A stretch of 64,000 nucleotides of DNA. Origin: Xanthostigma xanthostigma. Taxonomy: Eukaryota; Arthropoda; Insecta; Raphidioptera; Raphidiidae. Made by a program: the position numbers and the translations under genes. Shown here piece after piece: positions 26,581 through 39,855 of the stretch. A model generated the notes under the pieces. It did not search any database. It was not told where the DNA came from and worked only from the letters and a program-made list of their open reading frames with translations. Each line of letters starts with the position of its first letter. Position 1 is the first letter of the stretch. The DNA is taken from NCBI GenBank assembly GCA_963575645.1, contig OY754471.1, positions 48,796,820 through 48,860,819 on the forward strand. The letters run 5' to 3'.

Positions 26581-27233
26581 ATCGCACGTTGAAAACAATA
26601 GTGACACTATACAAAAAAGTTAACTTTTCAGTTTTCACATTTTGTAAGATTCATGTTTTACTGCAAGAGTGTCACTATACGAAAATTTACGTTTGCTCAT
26701 AAATCCACTTATTTCCGCTAGATTGAGCTAGTGTCACTTTATATTTTGAAAGAATTGCCCATGGTCGTGTATGATATAACGACACTATTTTAATTGTGTC
26801 AAAGCAGTTGTTTGGTACGTACGTCGCTGTAAGTGAAAAAGTGACACATTTTGTTAAATGACAGTTTACTGATTACAGTTGCTACAAAAATTAATGCAAG
26901 TAAGTAAATAGATAAAATGACACATTTTGTTTAGTGACACTTTTTGCAGTTGAAGTCTCCAATAAATTTACTGATTATAGGTTATGACAACAATGACACT
27001 AAACAAAAAATTATTGTTGAAAGGTCTTTTTTTTAATAACTTTATTTTTAACATTGTGGTCAACAAATAAATTAAAACAATAATAAATTGTCTCATTATT
27101 AACAAAAGAATCTCTATAAGTAGTATTTTAATAGTAACTTTTTTAGGACAAAACAATATTATTAAAACTAAAAAGTGCTCTACTGTAAAACGTAATTTTT
27201 TGCCTAATGTCACTTTTGTTTTCAACGTGCGAT
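26581..27233. mobile_element. Element with GTGACAC-type internal repeats
   Basis: The ends CGCACGTTGAAAACAA are inverted repeats, flanked by ATAT. Within about 650 bp, GTGACAC or its complement and close variants occur some nine times in both orientations (for example at 26602, 26843, 26915, 26934 and 27209), often next to a TTTTGTT run. No ORF recognised. Confidence 0.75.
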
Positions 27234-30200
27234 ATATACAAGTATACATTTTCGCTAACTGCTCATTCACCTCTTGTAATAATATTGTAATATATCCCTC
27301 TATAGAAAAAGCAGACCAAATTCAAATCGGTCCGGCAGTTACACTGATGAGATAAACCACGACATATATACATGCAAACATGACCGTCGAATTTATAACC
27401 TCTATTTTGAAGTCAATTTAAAATAGCACTTTGTTAATCGTCTTATCTGCCTATATGACCAACAGTTATCAATTATACGCTTAAAATTTCCCTATTTCCA
27501 ACGACAATAAATGAAACACTGATAACAATTTCCAGTGTTTTTAATTTGACCACAAGGGGATTGAATTGATGCGTTGATATACATCAGATCTTGCGTCGCA
27601 GTAATACACTTCGTTCCACCCTAGATATCTATACATAATATGTCACACCGACCTTGTTTCGCTTGGCTTTGGATCTAAAGGTTACGTGTTCAGATCTTGT
27701 CTTGAATCTGTGTATTTTTTGGACTGACTTTATACCGTTCACTGTTGGGTTCTGTTTGTTTGTTTGTCCTGTTGTTTTGATTATTAATTTTAACGAAATT
27801 AGGTAGAGTGACGTTTGAGTGAAAAATGTTCACTGGCTGATTTTTTTTTCTGATTAACCTGAGCTGGCTAGAAGCGTATATAGAAAATATATTATTTTTA
27901 TTTTATAAAGGATTTTCAGCGGGCTATAGAGCAAAGCGACGCGTTTTAAGGAGTGGAAATTGTTAAGGTTTTCAAGTCTAGGGGAGGTAAAATTTTAAAA
28001 TCGTCCCTGCCAGGTATACTTATTTTCTAATAAAAATATAATTTTGATACAATGTTTTACGCGGATCTAAAGTACAAAAATTACAAATATCGGCGCGTAA
28101 AAACCCATGCGATACTGAGCAATTCACGCGAAATTACAATACCATCGCATCCTCATCATCATCGTCACAGTTTCGTTACCTATATCACTTGAATATATCT
28201 GTATAGTTCAAACTAACCCACGAGATGGCTGTACCGATCCTCTGAAGGCAAATGCATCGCATGCTGCATTTTACATTTTTTGTGTTGTATTTTAGAGATC
28301 TCAAATTTTAATATTTACTATAGACCGCTGACGTGTACTGAACTTCATTTGTTAAAAAAAATCACCGATAATGCATGAAGTTTTTAATATTCTTTGCCTC
28401 AATAATATATTATAAAAATGTTATTTTGTTTTCCTCGAGCCACGCAACGCAACGAGGAAAAAAAACGATGATAGCTATAGTCTGTTTCACGTTCGAGAAG
28501 CGAATGACGACGGAAATTTCCCAGAATATAACATAGTAAAAAATCATTTTAGAAATCTCCTTTTTCTGAAACAAAACCGTTGATACTTTGAAATTTTATT
28601 ATTAGTGATCCTTAATCGTTCTTTGCGTATTTTTCAAATCCTTTTCTATTATTAAAAAAATAATGTTTATTGACCAATGAAAACGCAAGGAGAAGTGCAG
28701 CTGGAATACAATATGATAATTCATGAAGTTACAATTTATATTTTATTTCCCGCTGTTGAACTCTATATCGTTCCCGAATTTTCAATGGCCTAATTGCTGT
28801 ATACACACAGATAATTAATCGGATGAACATGTACATTATCATAGCTTTTGTCTTATCCCCCTGAAAAAAAATGCGTACGCTCCTGCTTGTCTATATTTCG
28901 TTTACCTACTTGCGAATTTCTGTACCGGCATCAACTCACACTGAAAAAACAGCTGCAGGATTCATTAAACTTGTTATATATTATATCTTAAAGTATACGC
29001 ATCAGGGTATACTTTTTATCCGATTTGCTAAAATGTTTCAAGCGACATTAACGCGAGCGAAGCCGCGAGTAAGGGCTAATAGAGCCGACACATCGAGATC
29101 AAGAGAATGAGAGGCCAAAAAAAATCCCACCGCAGTTTTCTCATTGTGGCATCGCGCATATATATAAAATATATGAGAACTCATGGCTAACTAGATAATA
29201 CCACAATTGGACTTTCGAAAATGTGACGTCATTCTGTGTGTAGGTATTATTGTTGATTGCGCATGGCCGCGTGGCAGGCAGCGACTCAGCAGTTTCGCGG
29301 AAAGTGACACAACTACATGCATTAAAATGTTACCACAACAATTACCACTCGACTTTGCTTGCGACAGAACTAATCAAATATTGACAAAGCAGAAAACTTC
29401 CATCCGCAAAGATTCATATATTAACTCAAATCTGAAACCCTTCATTATTTTAATATTACAGTCGATTAACACAAGTTCGTCTCACAGAAATATTGCGTCT
29501 CTGTAACACATCAAAAAAGATTTACATTATTTGTCCTACGCTCCTAAGAGTAGAAGGTTTCACTGTATTTGTCATAATGACGCGAGTCTTTATTTTAGTA
29601 TCGGTCGAAAATAAAAAAAATACCTAACTATTTCAAAATATAACAACGTGATATTTATTCCAGCACTGCTTGACGGACTTTTTTATTGGACTTCATGCGA
29701 AATTATCAAAAGTTTGAATCTGTAAGGATTTCTGTTTTTTCAGCGCGAATCATACCGGCGTTCCATCAGCTGCCTATTTTCACAAAGATAGAGGGATGTG
29801 CGTCAGGCCAGTTCGACGAACAAACGATTATTATAAAATAAAATCACTTAAAAAATTGCTCTGTATAAGTCTCGATCAGTATCGAAAGGAATCATGGGAT
29901 TGATGCGTTGTTTTTGAGTCGTACGTAGGTATAGCAAAAACAAACGAAAATCGTCTTAAAAACTATATAGTTATAAATTTTAGTGATAGACGGATAAGTG
30001 CTGGCTTAGTTGTTTTGTACTCCATCAGAAAACAACGTAATTTAAGTATAATTATTGTGTTTTTTACAAGTAGAACATTACCCGCATGACTGCAAGCTAC
30101 AAATATTTGTTGATGCTAGATACATTAAACAATTGAATCATTTGGATATGGAAACAGATGACAGACGATGCGCCGTTATTTTGAAATGATCGCGGCTCTT

Positions 30201-31524
30201 CTATTATACAACTTATAATTTCCAAAGTTCTTGCTCGCTAAATGTATATATACCTACGGCAAAGGCTGCGATAGTAATGTAGAATGAGTCTACTATCTGA
30301 CTTTTTTCACGAAAGGAAAAAAAGGTTCTTTTTTAATCGAGTCACCTCTTAAATAAGCGATACTGTTAAATTTTTAGACGACAGCGTGATCTCACAAGGG
30401 CTTGTTTGATATGTTATTCTTTTTTCTGTTTTATTTTAACAGCCAAATATATTTTTCAGTTCATAATTCCTTCTAGAAGTAATTCAATATCGAAAAGAAA
30501 GCATGTTCTTGGGATTTTAACGTCACATCGATATTTCAAAGTGCGCAATCAATGGCGAGCTCAAAAATTGTGCGCACAGCATTTGTTTGCGATGCGAAGA
30601 ACATTCAAATAAATACGTTCCCTATAATATGGATTGGAGGCATCAGCCAACTGCGAACGGTGGTCAGACTGTTTTTAACAAACAAAACTATAATACCGCC
30701 AGAGAAAATACGTTGAAACCAAATCGTTTGTTGCTAAGTTCACTGTTAATGTAAAGTACAGCTAGGTCTTTCCATCGATCTCTAATCAATGGATAGAGAA
30801 TGGACGCCATTAAATGAATTTCAAAATCCGTTCAACGCTGAAGATTTTTTTAACGGATTTTTTTTATCTAAGATTTCGCACACCGTCTAGTAATCTAAGT
30901 ACTTATTATAAGAATACTTACTGAAAATATTTTCAGCTTGCAAAACATAACTACAGTCAATAGGCCCATAGCGATATAGGTTAAAATATCTGTAAGGTAG
31001 GTATAATTCGGGTTAGCTCAAAGCTGTATACCTACTAGATTCAAATTTGCCGCTAAAATTGTCACCCAAACCTTCTACTTCACTCAGTACGACGTTTTTT
31101 TTAAGGATATAATTTCAGGCACTAGCCGCTTACAAGCAATCTATTAGGGTTCAGTGGGTCTCTTTCTCTCTATCTGTGTTTGACTGTCTCTCTCGTTTCT
31201 CGTTTCTCTCATTCTATTCGTTCGCTCGACTCCGAGCGCTTGGCAGTTGTTTTTGCCGCTAGAGTTCAATACAATATGTATTCTGTGAACGCGGGCTTTT
31301 GCGCTGCGTTCTTTTGCAAACGTAATCTTTTTATACGATTTAAAAAAAGACTACGTTTCGTTGGGTATTTACTTTAGTTACCTACTTATATCATATTATG
31401 TCTATTACGAATATAAGGTTAAATATTATTACATTTATAGCAGTATTTACTATTGTTGTTGTATGAAACACACTGTCATTGTTACAACTACGCAGTGCTA
31501 TATAAGAAAAATTTACTTTCAAAC

Positions 31525-31604
31525 AGTGTCACTGTCGGGATTTAAACCCGAAACTTCCACTATCACGACGGATGACTTTAAATCAGTTCGTCTACAAAGA
31601 CACT
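31525..31604 (-). ncRNA. tRNA-like fold (SINE head or relic)
   Basis: The minus strand has a perfect 6-bp outer stem (AGTGTC/GACACT) and a perfect T-arm (TCGGGTTTAAATCCCGA, a good B box). The middle does not make a clean cloverleaf, so I call it tRNA-derived and not a tRNA gene. Confidence 0.4.
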
Positions 31605-32053
31605 ACAGAACAATGAATCATTCTCATAAGAAAGTTTATTTAATTATTTGTAACTGTATTCCATATACTCCGAGAGCTATTTTTTTTAGATTAGGCATCT
31701 AATGAATATGAACCTTCACTCGAACGAGATTTTAGAGTTGGTAATATCGAGACAATTAAAAAATCGAGATGTATTTGTATTACTACTATACTTATGGTTA
31801 ATTTTAAACAAGCCAATAGATATATTATATTCATCTTGATTCGCAATGGGAGGGATCAAACGCGTGGGCAAATTTACGCACAGCCAATGGATAGACAGAT
31901 TTTATCATATTATATGAAATCATTGCCTATCTAATGTGCGGTGAGTGTACGTAACAAAGCTTATCGAAAATATATCTGCGTCTCTTTCTTTGATGATATA
32001 ATTGGTTAATGTACTTGCATTCAATCTGAATAAACTGTGTCTTTTTCTATGAC

Positions 32054-32157
32054 GTTAACATGGGCGTATCTTATAGCTTTTGGCCCAGCTGCGGGCAAAT
32101 TAGAAATTTTTAAGCTGGGTGGTCCGTGCTTGTTTTGCCCTCCTGGATACGCCAGTG
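32054..32157. repeat. Small repeat with inverted ends
   Basis: CATGGGCGTATCTTATAG at the left and, reversed, CACTGGCGTATCCAGGAGG at the right. About 100 bases with a purine/GC interior. Probable MITE remnant, TSD not seen. Confidence 0.4.
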
Positions 32158-32599
32158 CTTACGGCGTAAAAAAAGGCAAGTATATGTTTGCACCCTAATG
32201 GTTCGAATGCGATTTTATTCCTATGCTCGGTATAGAATTATGAAAAAAACTTAGTGCTGCAGAAGTGGAACTATGTAGTGTAAAACACTATATAGTATAT
32301 GACATATGTCCTACAAGAAATAAGTTTGGAAAATTTCATTCTATCTAGCGGTGTTTTGAGATATCTGTCATACAACATTAAAAGATCGAGGTTTCTTAGA
32401 AGTCGCTGTCACCAAAGAACTGGTTTGCTGAACGTAAAAAGTTACCAAGTAGGCAAATGGCAATTCAGAATTTTATGGTTGCCGGTCGATATTATTTTAT
32501 TCCAGAGATTCTGATTTTTGCCATCCTCGGAATGGCTGTTATTGTCCGATAGATAAAAAACGAAAGTTCGGAAATTTCCAAGTAAGCAAATCAGATTTT

Positions 32600-33040
32600 T
32601 TTCCGGAAATGTATTTTTTCATTCTGATACGACAGAGTATCGCTATTTTGGGTCTACCAGTACTTCAACTCCACGGGAAAACCGCTAAAAATTTCTCAAC
32701 CAACACGATTCAAATATTGTCGTCGTTGAAACGATTGCAAACGAACGCACCTAACAGCGTTATACGTGGTGTCGCCGTTGGTACGACGACCGTGATAAAA
32801 CAGCCAACAGGCGGACAGCGCGGGTAAAACACACACACAGGCACACACACAACGGCGGCGAACGCTCGTTCGTTCGGGAGGACGTCGGCGGGGAGTCGCG
32901 GGACGAATAGGGCGAGGCTATTTTGTGCCAACGTTGCGCAGAGTAGGGTCGACGTTTGTCGCTGCGATTCTCAAACAGTCGTCGAAAGCAGTTTTTTTTT
33001 TCGTCAATCGGGATTTCTTTTAGGCGTGTTCGATTATAGA
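32600..33040. promoter_or_regulatory. CpG-rich tract, possible promoter
   Basis: 32700-33000 is much richer in CG dinucleotides than its surroundings, with CA repeats (32828-32850) and GGCGGCGAACGCTCGTTCG. It may be a promoter or 5' non-coding exon of an unseen gene. No coding signal. Confidence 0.3.
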
Positions 33041-33049
33041 TCCAATCAG

Positions 33050-33333
33050 GCGCGGTCGCAGCCTGAAATTTTGGAGGGGGTCACTCACTACACTAATAAA
33101 AAATAGGTATTTGGATTAGAAATTTTGGAGGGGGTCACTCACTACACTAATAAAAAATAGGTATTTGGATTAGAAATTTTGGAGGGGGTCACTCACTACA
33201 CCAATAAAAAATAGGTATCTGGAATAAAATAAACATTATTACACAAGACACAATTTTATTTTATACATTATTTGGCAAATTTTTGAGATTTTTCAATTTG
33301 ACATAGATTTGGGGGGGGGTCATGTCCCCTGTG
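33050..33333. mobile_element. Insertion with a 54-bp triplicate
   Basis: Bounded by the 11-bp direct repeat GATCCAATCAG (33039-33049 and 33334-33344). It contains three 54-bp tandem units starting AAATTTTGGAGGGGGTC at 33066, 33120 and 33174, and a run of nine Gs followed by TCATGTCCCC at the right end. The G-rich block with its complement at the end fits a hAT-like element; class uncertain. Confidence 0.7.
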
Positions 33334-34479
33334 GATCCAATCAGTTCAATTCAGTTTTCAAAATAAGTGTCTACAGATTGAGAAATTTAAAGCGTCCATA
33401 ACTTCAAGAAACATAGGTAATAAGGTAATATTTTAAAGAATGGACGGCTACGATTATGGCGAATTTTTGCGCCACCCATCCCCCCTTCCATTTTCACTAC
33501 GCAAAAAAAAACCATCGCATCGACACCACCTCGTTAGTATGTTTTAGAAATCATAGCCGTCCATTCAGTACAATTTTGCCGAAACTTATACCAATGCCCA
33601 AACGCCTTAACCGATTTGAAAAAGTTTTTGAAGTGAAAACTTCTTTAGCGGCGTTGTGCACTTTTTTTTGTAATGGGTAAAAAATGTTAAACTCGCGTCA
33701 GGCGTCAGGACACGTGACCTGAAACTTTTATTTATACAACGTTAGACATCTAGCGTTGAAATATTCAAGTTTTCACTTCTGCCGGCACTCCCGGAGTGCA
33801 AACCTTTTTTTTTCTATATAAACGTTTACTTTGGAAATATAAACACTGAACAACTTTGAAAAAGTCGAACTTCTCGAGGACCGCTAAAAAATTCAAATTA
33901 GAGTTGTTTCGACTTAGTGAGGCATTAATTAATTAATATAATTAGCTTTAAAAGTTTAATCTATCATCGAAAAGCTGCTTCAAAAACTCGAGAACCATCA
34001 AATTTGTTTACATAATTCTTTCAGCGATAGTCCATATTTTCAGCACTAGCATAGGCTGTGTATATTGTTACGCTATTACAAAATGAGGATGGATAGTCAC
34101 TTTTCCTCCAGAATTTCTAAGCAATTTTTTTTACTTTTTCCCTGACTAAGAACGCAACAAATATACAATTTATGTTTACGTTGACTAGAAATTTCCGACC
34201 AACTTAACTATGCAGCTTAGTTTTGTATGACGCGCCAGGTACCAAAGTTCAGTTGGTCGACTAAAATTTGTTCAAAGTAACTCCCGGTGCGCGACTCCGT
34301 TTCGCACTTGACACAAAAATATCTGGCTTCCACTAAAATTCCCTGATTTTCTTCAATCAGACTTTTCCAGATATTGCAAAAAGTGACATCCTTATTATAG
34401 ATTATATAAACGCTGGACAAATAAAGTCACTTGCGTTTAAATTATATCAAATTAAATTAAACGACTCGCAAAGCATCCA

Positions 34480-34556
34480 CGAGCGGGTGTGGGATCGAAC
34501 CCACGACAGTTTAATCATAAGCCCAGCAGCTTTCACCGGACTGCTAAAAGACATTA
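34480..34556 (-). repeat. tRNA-derived fragment
   Basis: A perfect T-arm (GTGGGTTCGATCCCAC) and an A-box-like TAGCAGTCCGGTG with a paired D-stem. The anticodon region is scrambled (around TTATG) and there is no acceptor stem. Confidence 0.45.
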
Positions 34557-35129
34557 ATGTCTTTGTTCTCACTGTAAGAAGACCTCAGATCAAACATGTT
34601 TGGGGTCGCGTGCTTTTGAACAAGCAAGCAAGCAGCCGACTGGCTCGGGTCGTTGTGTGCGGTTCTTGCAGCCGTTGTGTGGAGCGCTGCCTGCCTCCGC
34701 TGCTATAGCGACTTCAGCCTGCTTCGCTCCAAACATACCACTCATATAGAAACCAGTAGCTAGGCCGTAACTTGTACTTCAGCTATTAACAAAACTTGCA
34801 ATTTGATTTTTATCCACTTCGACACAAGACAGCTGTCATTTTAAGATTTTAGACGAAGTCTTGTGTTTGTGCAAAAATCGATTTGGAATTCTTGATGAAT
34901 TAATGTTTTCATATTCGCTGAAAAAATTATTGTAATCGCACTTCGTGCCCAAAATATGGGATCGAGTTCGTTCAAATCTTACGTGTTCACGACGGCCACA
35001 CACGAGCCGGCCTAAATGGTTCTCAAAAACGGTTTCGTTTTGCGCTAGATATGATTAGTTCTTCCCAGAAAATAAAGACAGAGAGAGGAGGGGGCTGAAT
35101 GTGGGGTGATGACGTGTCCACAGTATAGT

Positions 35130-35860
35130 GGCAAACTCTACACGGTAAAGCTAGGGCGAGTTGTGTTTAGGTATAATAATAAATAAAAACTCGGGTCGCA
35201 GTGCGAAACCCTGCCGACAATATAGTGTATTTGCTTTTATAAGCAGTGTGGCTCTATTGTATGAACTTAACTTTGTTTTTGGACAAAATAAAAAAAATTA
35301 CCCTCTAATACACCCCTTAAAACAACATTTTTTTACTTAATTTCAATACTACATACCAATTCAACATCTGTACCAAATTATATACACCCTTCAGTATGTA
35401 AATCCATATCAGTAAACTTGCGTTTTCATAAAATTTGTAAGTCCGGTCCTGTCGGGCCGATTTTATTTAAATTTTAGCAGCACATTTCAATAATTACTAA
35501 AGGGTTAAATTTCAAATTTGAAGTGAGTCTGAAAGTTTTTTCCGTATTTTTGGGCCCAAAAACATTTTTCAACCCCTAAATACCCCCCTTAAAATGGCCC
35601 GATCGGGCCCATTTTAAATAGGCTTCTTGCGATGATGGATTCCAACATGTGGACCAAATTTCGTTTAAATCGATTAGGTCTGTCGAGAGTTATCGTGGTC
35701 ACACATATATATATATATACATATATATATAAACATTTCCAAAAATGGTGCCAAACTTCTTAGAAACTTATGAAACGTCGAGAAATTTTGGTCCGACCCC
35801 TAGGTCCCGCCATCCGACCGACGCCAATAGTGTAAGTGCCTTATGGCAAATACACTAATA
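35130..35860 (+). repeat. Retroelement-like repeat fragment
   Basis: Contains ACCAAATTTCGTTTAAATCG and GTCGAGAGTTATCGTGGTCA followed by an AT dinucleotide run (35707-35731), typical of insect non-LTR 3' regions. AGTGTATTTGC at 35225 reappears inverted at about 35850. Confidence 0.45.
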
Positions 35861-36235
35861 ATCAACTTACCGCAGATACCGCATAACTGCTACACAGAAG
35901 ATTCAATTCTTTTCGGCGTACAGTTGGTAAGCCCTCTGCTTGGCACTGGACTGTTAACTTTTTCGCATACATTGCGCTTCCTCTAAGATCATTAGACGAA
36001 GTGTTGATTGGTCTAAACAAGTGTATGTTTTGTATGACCAATCATTAAAAAAAATATAAATGATTGCACATTATAGACGCACGACAATGAAGCTCATAAT
36101 TGTCTATCGTATTTAGACTCGCTGATGATGAATTAACAATTAACCAAAGCAGATGAAGAAAAATTATAAAAATTCATTTTCTGTTGCGCGTGAGGATTTC
36201 AATGATTCTCAGGAATTGTGTGAGACAGATCCAGT

Positions 36236-36722
36236 TAGGGTTACCAAACTGGCGGGACTTGGCTGGATTGTCCAGCAAATTTACACTTTGTCCAGTGTCC
36301 CGGTTTTAGGCAAAATGTCCAGCTAAAAATAAAAAACATGCACCGCCAGAGCTAATAATTCGATTAAACTTTGAAGAAAACTGTACTAATTTTAAATCTT
36401 TTCTAAATACAGAGAAAGGTTCTAAAATGATAAAGGCGGCTAAGGGAAATATTAAATAATATACGTGGCAAAAAGTGACTTGATAGGTACCATTGTTAGA
36501 TTAAGCTACCTCTGTTTTTGTACCAATTTCAGTTGTTCAGCTCGATAGTTCATATTTTCGTTTTTCTTATAACAATAATACCTAAGTAAGTACATATTAC
36601 TTAATTATATGTCGTGTTTCGGTTGATTAATGCAGATTTTATTTTGTCCAGCCTAAAATCCTTTGGTCCAGATATTTTAGAATATTGTCCAGAAATGTTG
36701 ATTTCCCAATCTGGCAACCCTA
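36236..36722 (-). mobile_element. hAT-type MITE, family B, copy 2 (inverted)
   Basis: Inverted relative to the copy at 22557 and highly similar along its full length. Perfect 8-bp TSD GATCCAGT (36228-36235 and 36723-36730). 487 bp. Confidence 0.94.
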
Positions 36723-37867
36723 GATCCAGTTCGGCTTATTTGCTACGAAAATAAGATTTAAATTTCTGCTTTAGTTCTAACTGAACATATCACAGTAATC
36801 ACGACATGCACAATCGTGGACGGTCGAAAACAGTAAAGCGCAAGAGGGGTAAGTGTTGGAAAGCGGCGGCGACTTAACGAGAAATCTACCCCCCCATTGC
36901 GAACGGAATATTCCTATGAAATCAGCGCACGTCACGTGTACTGGTTTCTATTTTATTCAGTTCTATAGGTCGCTCGCTAGAGAAGTTATTTTTGTTATAC
37001 GCTACATAGTCCCTGACGTCAGACTGTCTGTAGAGTGAGACGTGTATATTAACCGCCCGCAGTATAGAAAGAGATCGCACGAGCGCAAGCGGTCACATTG
37101 TGAACAGAGAGCTGAAATTACAGTGGCTCGCTGCGATGTTCCACGTAAATGAATGTAAACCTTTTAACTAATAAGTGTCATTATTGTTTTGTCCGTCTAT
37201 AATACAGTTAATACGGCCTGCAATGCAAGACGGCGGATAGAATAGGCTCTTTTTTTGAATTACACAATACACAGGCTTTAATTTGAAAAAAGGGAAGGAA
37301 AAATGATTGTAATTATGATAGGAATAATCAAGGCCAAACATAAAGCGGTGAGGCCCCGCAAAATTATTCTCGAAATTTAATAAATATGTTTTTGTAGCAT
37401 ATTATGTCCACTTTGAAAACTTGTGATCATACGGGCTCAGAAAAAATATCAGTCACAAACGATATTGAAGAATATTTTTTTTCGGGAACGATTTTCAACT
37501 GCAAAAAGAACTGACTACGATAGTACAGTAGATTGTACACGCTCGAATACAAAAAGAAGCTTTTGACCGATTACTTTTCCGTACCACCACAAAATATTTT
37601 AAAATAACACCGGCTAGTTTTACAACACTCGCGCGAGTAATCTAACAGTGCAGTCTCTTTTCATTGCATTTGGATCTTGCAATCCATGCACGCACAGAGT
37701 CAATTCATTATTTATCCACGCGTATTCATCAAAATCCAGACATTCAACTAATTGAATTTGATAAACGAAAACGTTTAGGTAATGAAAAAGGAACTTGAGA
37801 CAGTGGTTTATGCGACGCTTCCATGGCTCATTTATTACAAACCCCCAGTATAATACATTCATATTAT

Positions 37868-38175
37868 AAATTTAAAGACAGTAGAGGAATGTCGATGTTT
37901 GGTTATCAAGTCGTAATAAAAATTAATTATTTAAAAGAAACAAGAAACCCGACTCTCGGAAAATCTCAACATGCAGCGGATGGGGATCCATTCGCAAAAA
38001 CAAAAGAAAGGGACAAATAGGTCTCCGCCTGCCGCATGTCGATATTTTCCGACTTGTTTTCCTCTTTTTAGTTACTAATTTCATTTTTGCGGAGTCGGGA
38101 TTCTTGTGTTTTTTTAAATAATCAATTTTTATTACGACTTGATTACATCGACATTCCTCTACTATCTTTAAATTT
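37868..38175. mobile_element. MITE with about 85-bp inverted repeats
   Basis: The arms at 37868-37955 and about 38090-38175 are near-identical inverted repeats beginning AAATTTAAAGACAGTAGAGG. The boundary is TTTAAA on both sides, so the TSD may be TTAA or TTTAAA. 308 bp. Confidence 0.85.
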
Positions 38176-39270
38176 AAAACGATAAGAAATTCTCTAAATT
38201 AAGGTGAAAACCATAGCGTAGTTCAGAAGAACTACGCGAACTGACAGACGCGGATAGCGACTCTGTTTTATACTATTCAGAGAAGATACGTGCGAATTGA
38301 TAACTAGGCCCAGATAATCAATCCCGGTGACTTAAATCAATCAAAAATCGTAAAAACGAATGCAATTTCAATCTGGCGCTTTTTACATCAGTCGCATTGT
38401 AGTGAACATTGCAACAATCAATAAAAGCGATGGTTGGCAAAACCGGACTCGAACAAAAATAGAAAGCGTTCGTCATTCAGACCACACATACAAAATAACG
38501 CAACGCAACACAAAATATATATATAGTTATATATCAATAGACGCTCTGGCTGTACGTTGTATAGGAAGAGAAACTCGACGCGGTCGCAACAACGCATTAT
38601 CCCCGTTGGTTATTATTGCATTCGTTTTCAACAATTACGACGTTTTGCAAATTGCGGCGGATTAACTGTTGTTGCAATTAAGATCGATATCAACGAAATC
38701 AGGATCGACTTAATGTCTAAAGTCCATGAAAATCAAATCTCCATTCCAAATATTTTTCAAGACGCTTTGGTATCATTTTTAAACATCAATTAATTTAGCA
38801 TTGCGCGGAAAGCGAGTCTTTGATGATGTGCCAGTGGCTTTATTCAAAGCGTAATCACTGGTCTTAAAACAAAAAAAAAAATGGTCAAAACTTTCTGAAA
38901 GTTAGGTACATTCTAATGGTGTTTGAACAATAAAAATACCAAAATTATATTTTCGCTTAAAAGTGACTAATTATAATCTTTGGATTTTATCTGGCCTTGT
39001 CTAAGTTGGACTGGAAAAAAATCACGATTAGAAATGACTAGCGGAGTGATATTAAAAGCGAAAGACACTTTTTTAATCGTAAAACAAGCATAAAGTTCTT
39101 GTCAGATACTTTTTAAATCTAAATAAATTTGGTAAAATGAGGCGACCCTGATTTTTAAATTCCACGATAAACTTTTTTATTACTAAAGTAGTATTGCCAT
39201 GGTTTTTTAGGCCTGGTGAAATTTCATTATCGGTTCTTGAATTCGCGTCGAAGAACTTCCGATACTTTTA

Positions 39271-39338
39271 TCGAGTCGCGGATTTGAACCCGGGGCTAGG
39301 GAACCATCGTATAAACAACGGCATCGCTATGAACTCGA
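39271..39338 (-). ncRNA. Short tRNA-like fold
   Basis: A 68-base minus-strand sequence with outer stem TCGAGT/ACTCGA, T-arm CCCGGGTTCAAATCCG (strong B box) and a CCGTTG.CGATGG stem in the anticodon position. The D-arm is missing or reduced. Probably tRNA-derived. Confidence 0.4.
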
Positions 39339-39787
39339 CTATTTCAAAATCATTTGTTTTGAAACTTATTATAAATTGCGTTAAAAATACAGAAAATTTG
39401 ACCTCGAGTTCATGAATTCATAAAACAACGACTTACTGCAAAGTATGTATCAACCGATGGAGCAAGGAAGACTTGTAGGAAAATAATTGGATCATCGTTG
39501 TTGGTTTGGAGTCTGGTAACCCCCCTTCTCTGTCCTTTGGTTAGGATTTGTGATATTGTGAGAGGAAACGCTTCCAGTTTTTGTTGTACTGATGAAAGGT
39601 CTGAAACGAAAAAAATGCACTCAAAACATTTTATCCAAAGCTGCTTCTGAACGGGAAAAAATTCGCTTCCGAACTTGCCGAAGCGAACGACTTGAGCTGT
39701 CGAGCGTCTGCAATCTATATAAAGACTGCCAACGAACATTGCTTTGTGAGAACAGAAATGTCGAAGCTCCCAGATTGCACACTGGAG

Positions 39788-39855
39788 GAGATTTATTTTA
39801 CACATCCCAAAAATGTAGTTTTAACTTTTCAGTCTATTTGTTTGGTGAAAATTTT
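39788..39855 (+). repeat. 68-bp direct repeat, left of MITE
   Basis: Starts GAGATTTATTTTACACATCC and ends GGTGAAAATTTT. It abuts the MITE exactly and matches 40408-40474 except for one base missing in the right copy. Confidence 0.9.

Larger units (their letters stand above)
23064..32050. other. Intergenic, no gene seen
   Basis: 23620-23990 is CpG-richer and looks like a possible transcription start region (inference). The rest is AT-rich, with the elements at 25457, 26276 and 26581 and retroelement ends near 24394 and 29049. Confidence 0.45.

Noticed and set aside
28871..29110. 79-codon frame with a signal-peptide-like start
   Set aside because: It ends inside a dispersed retroelement 3'-end motif; probably chance.
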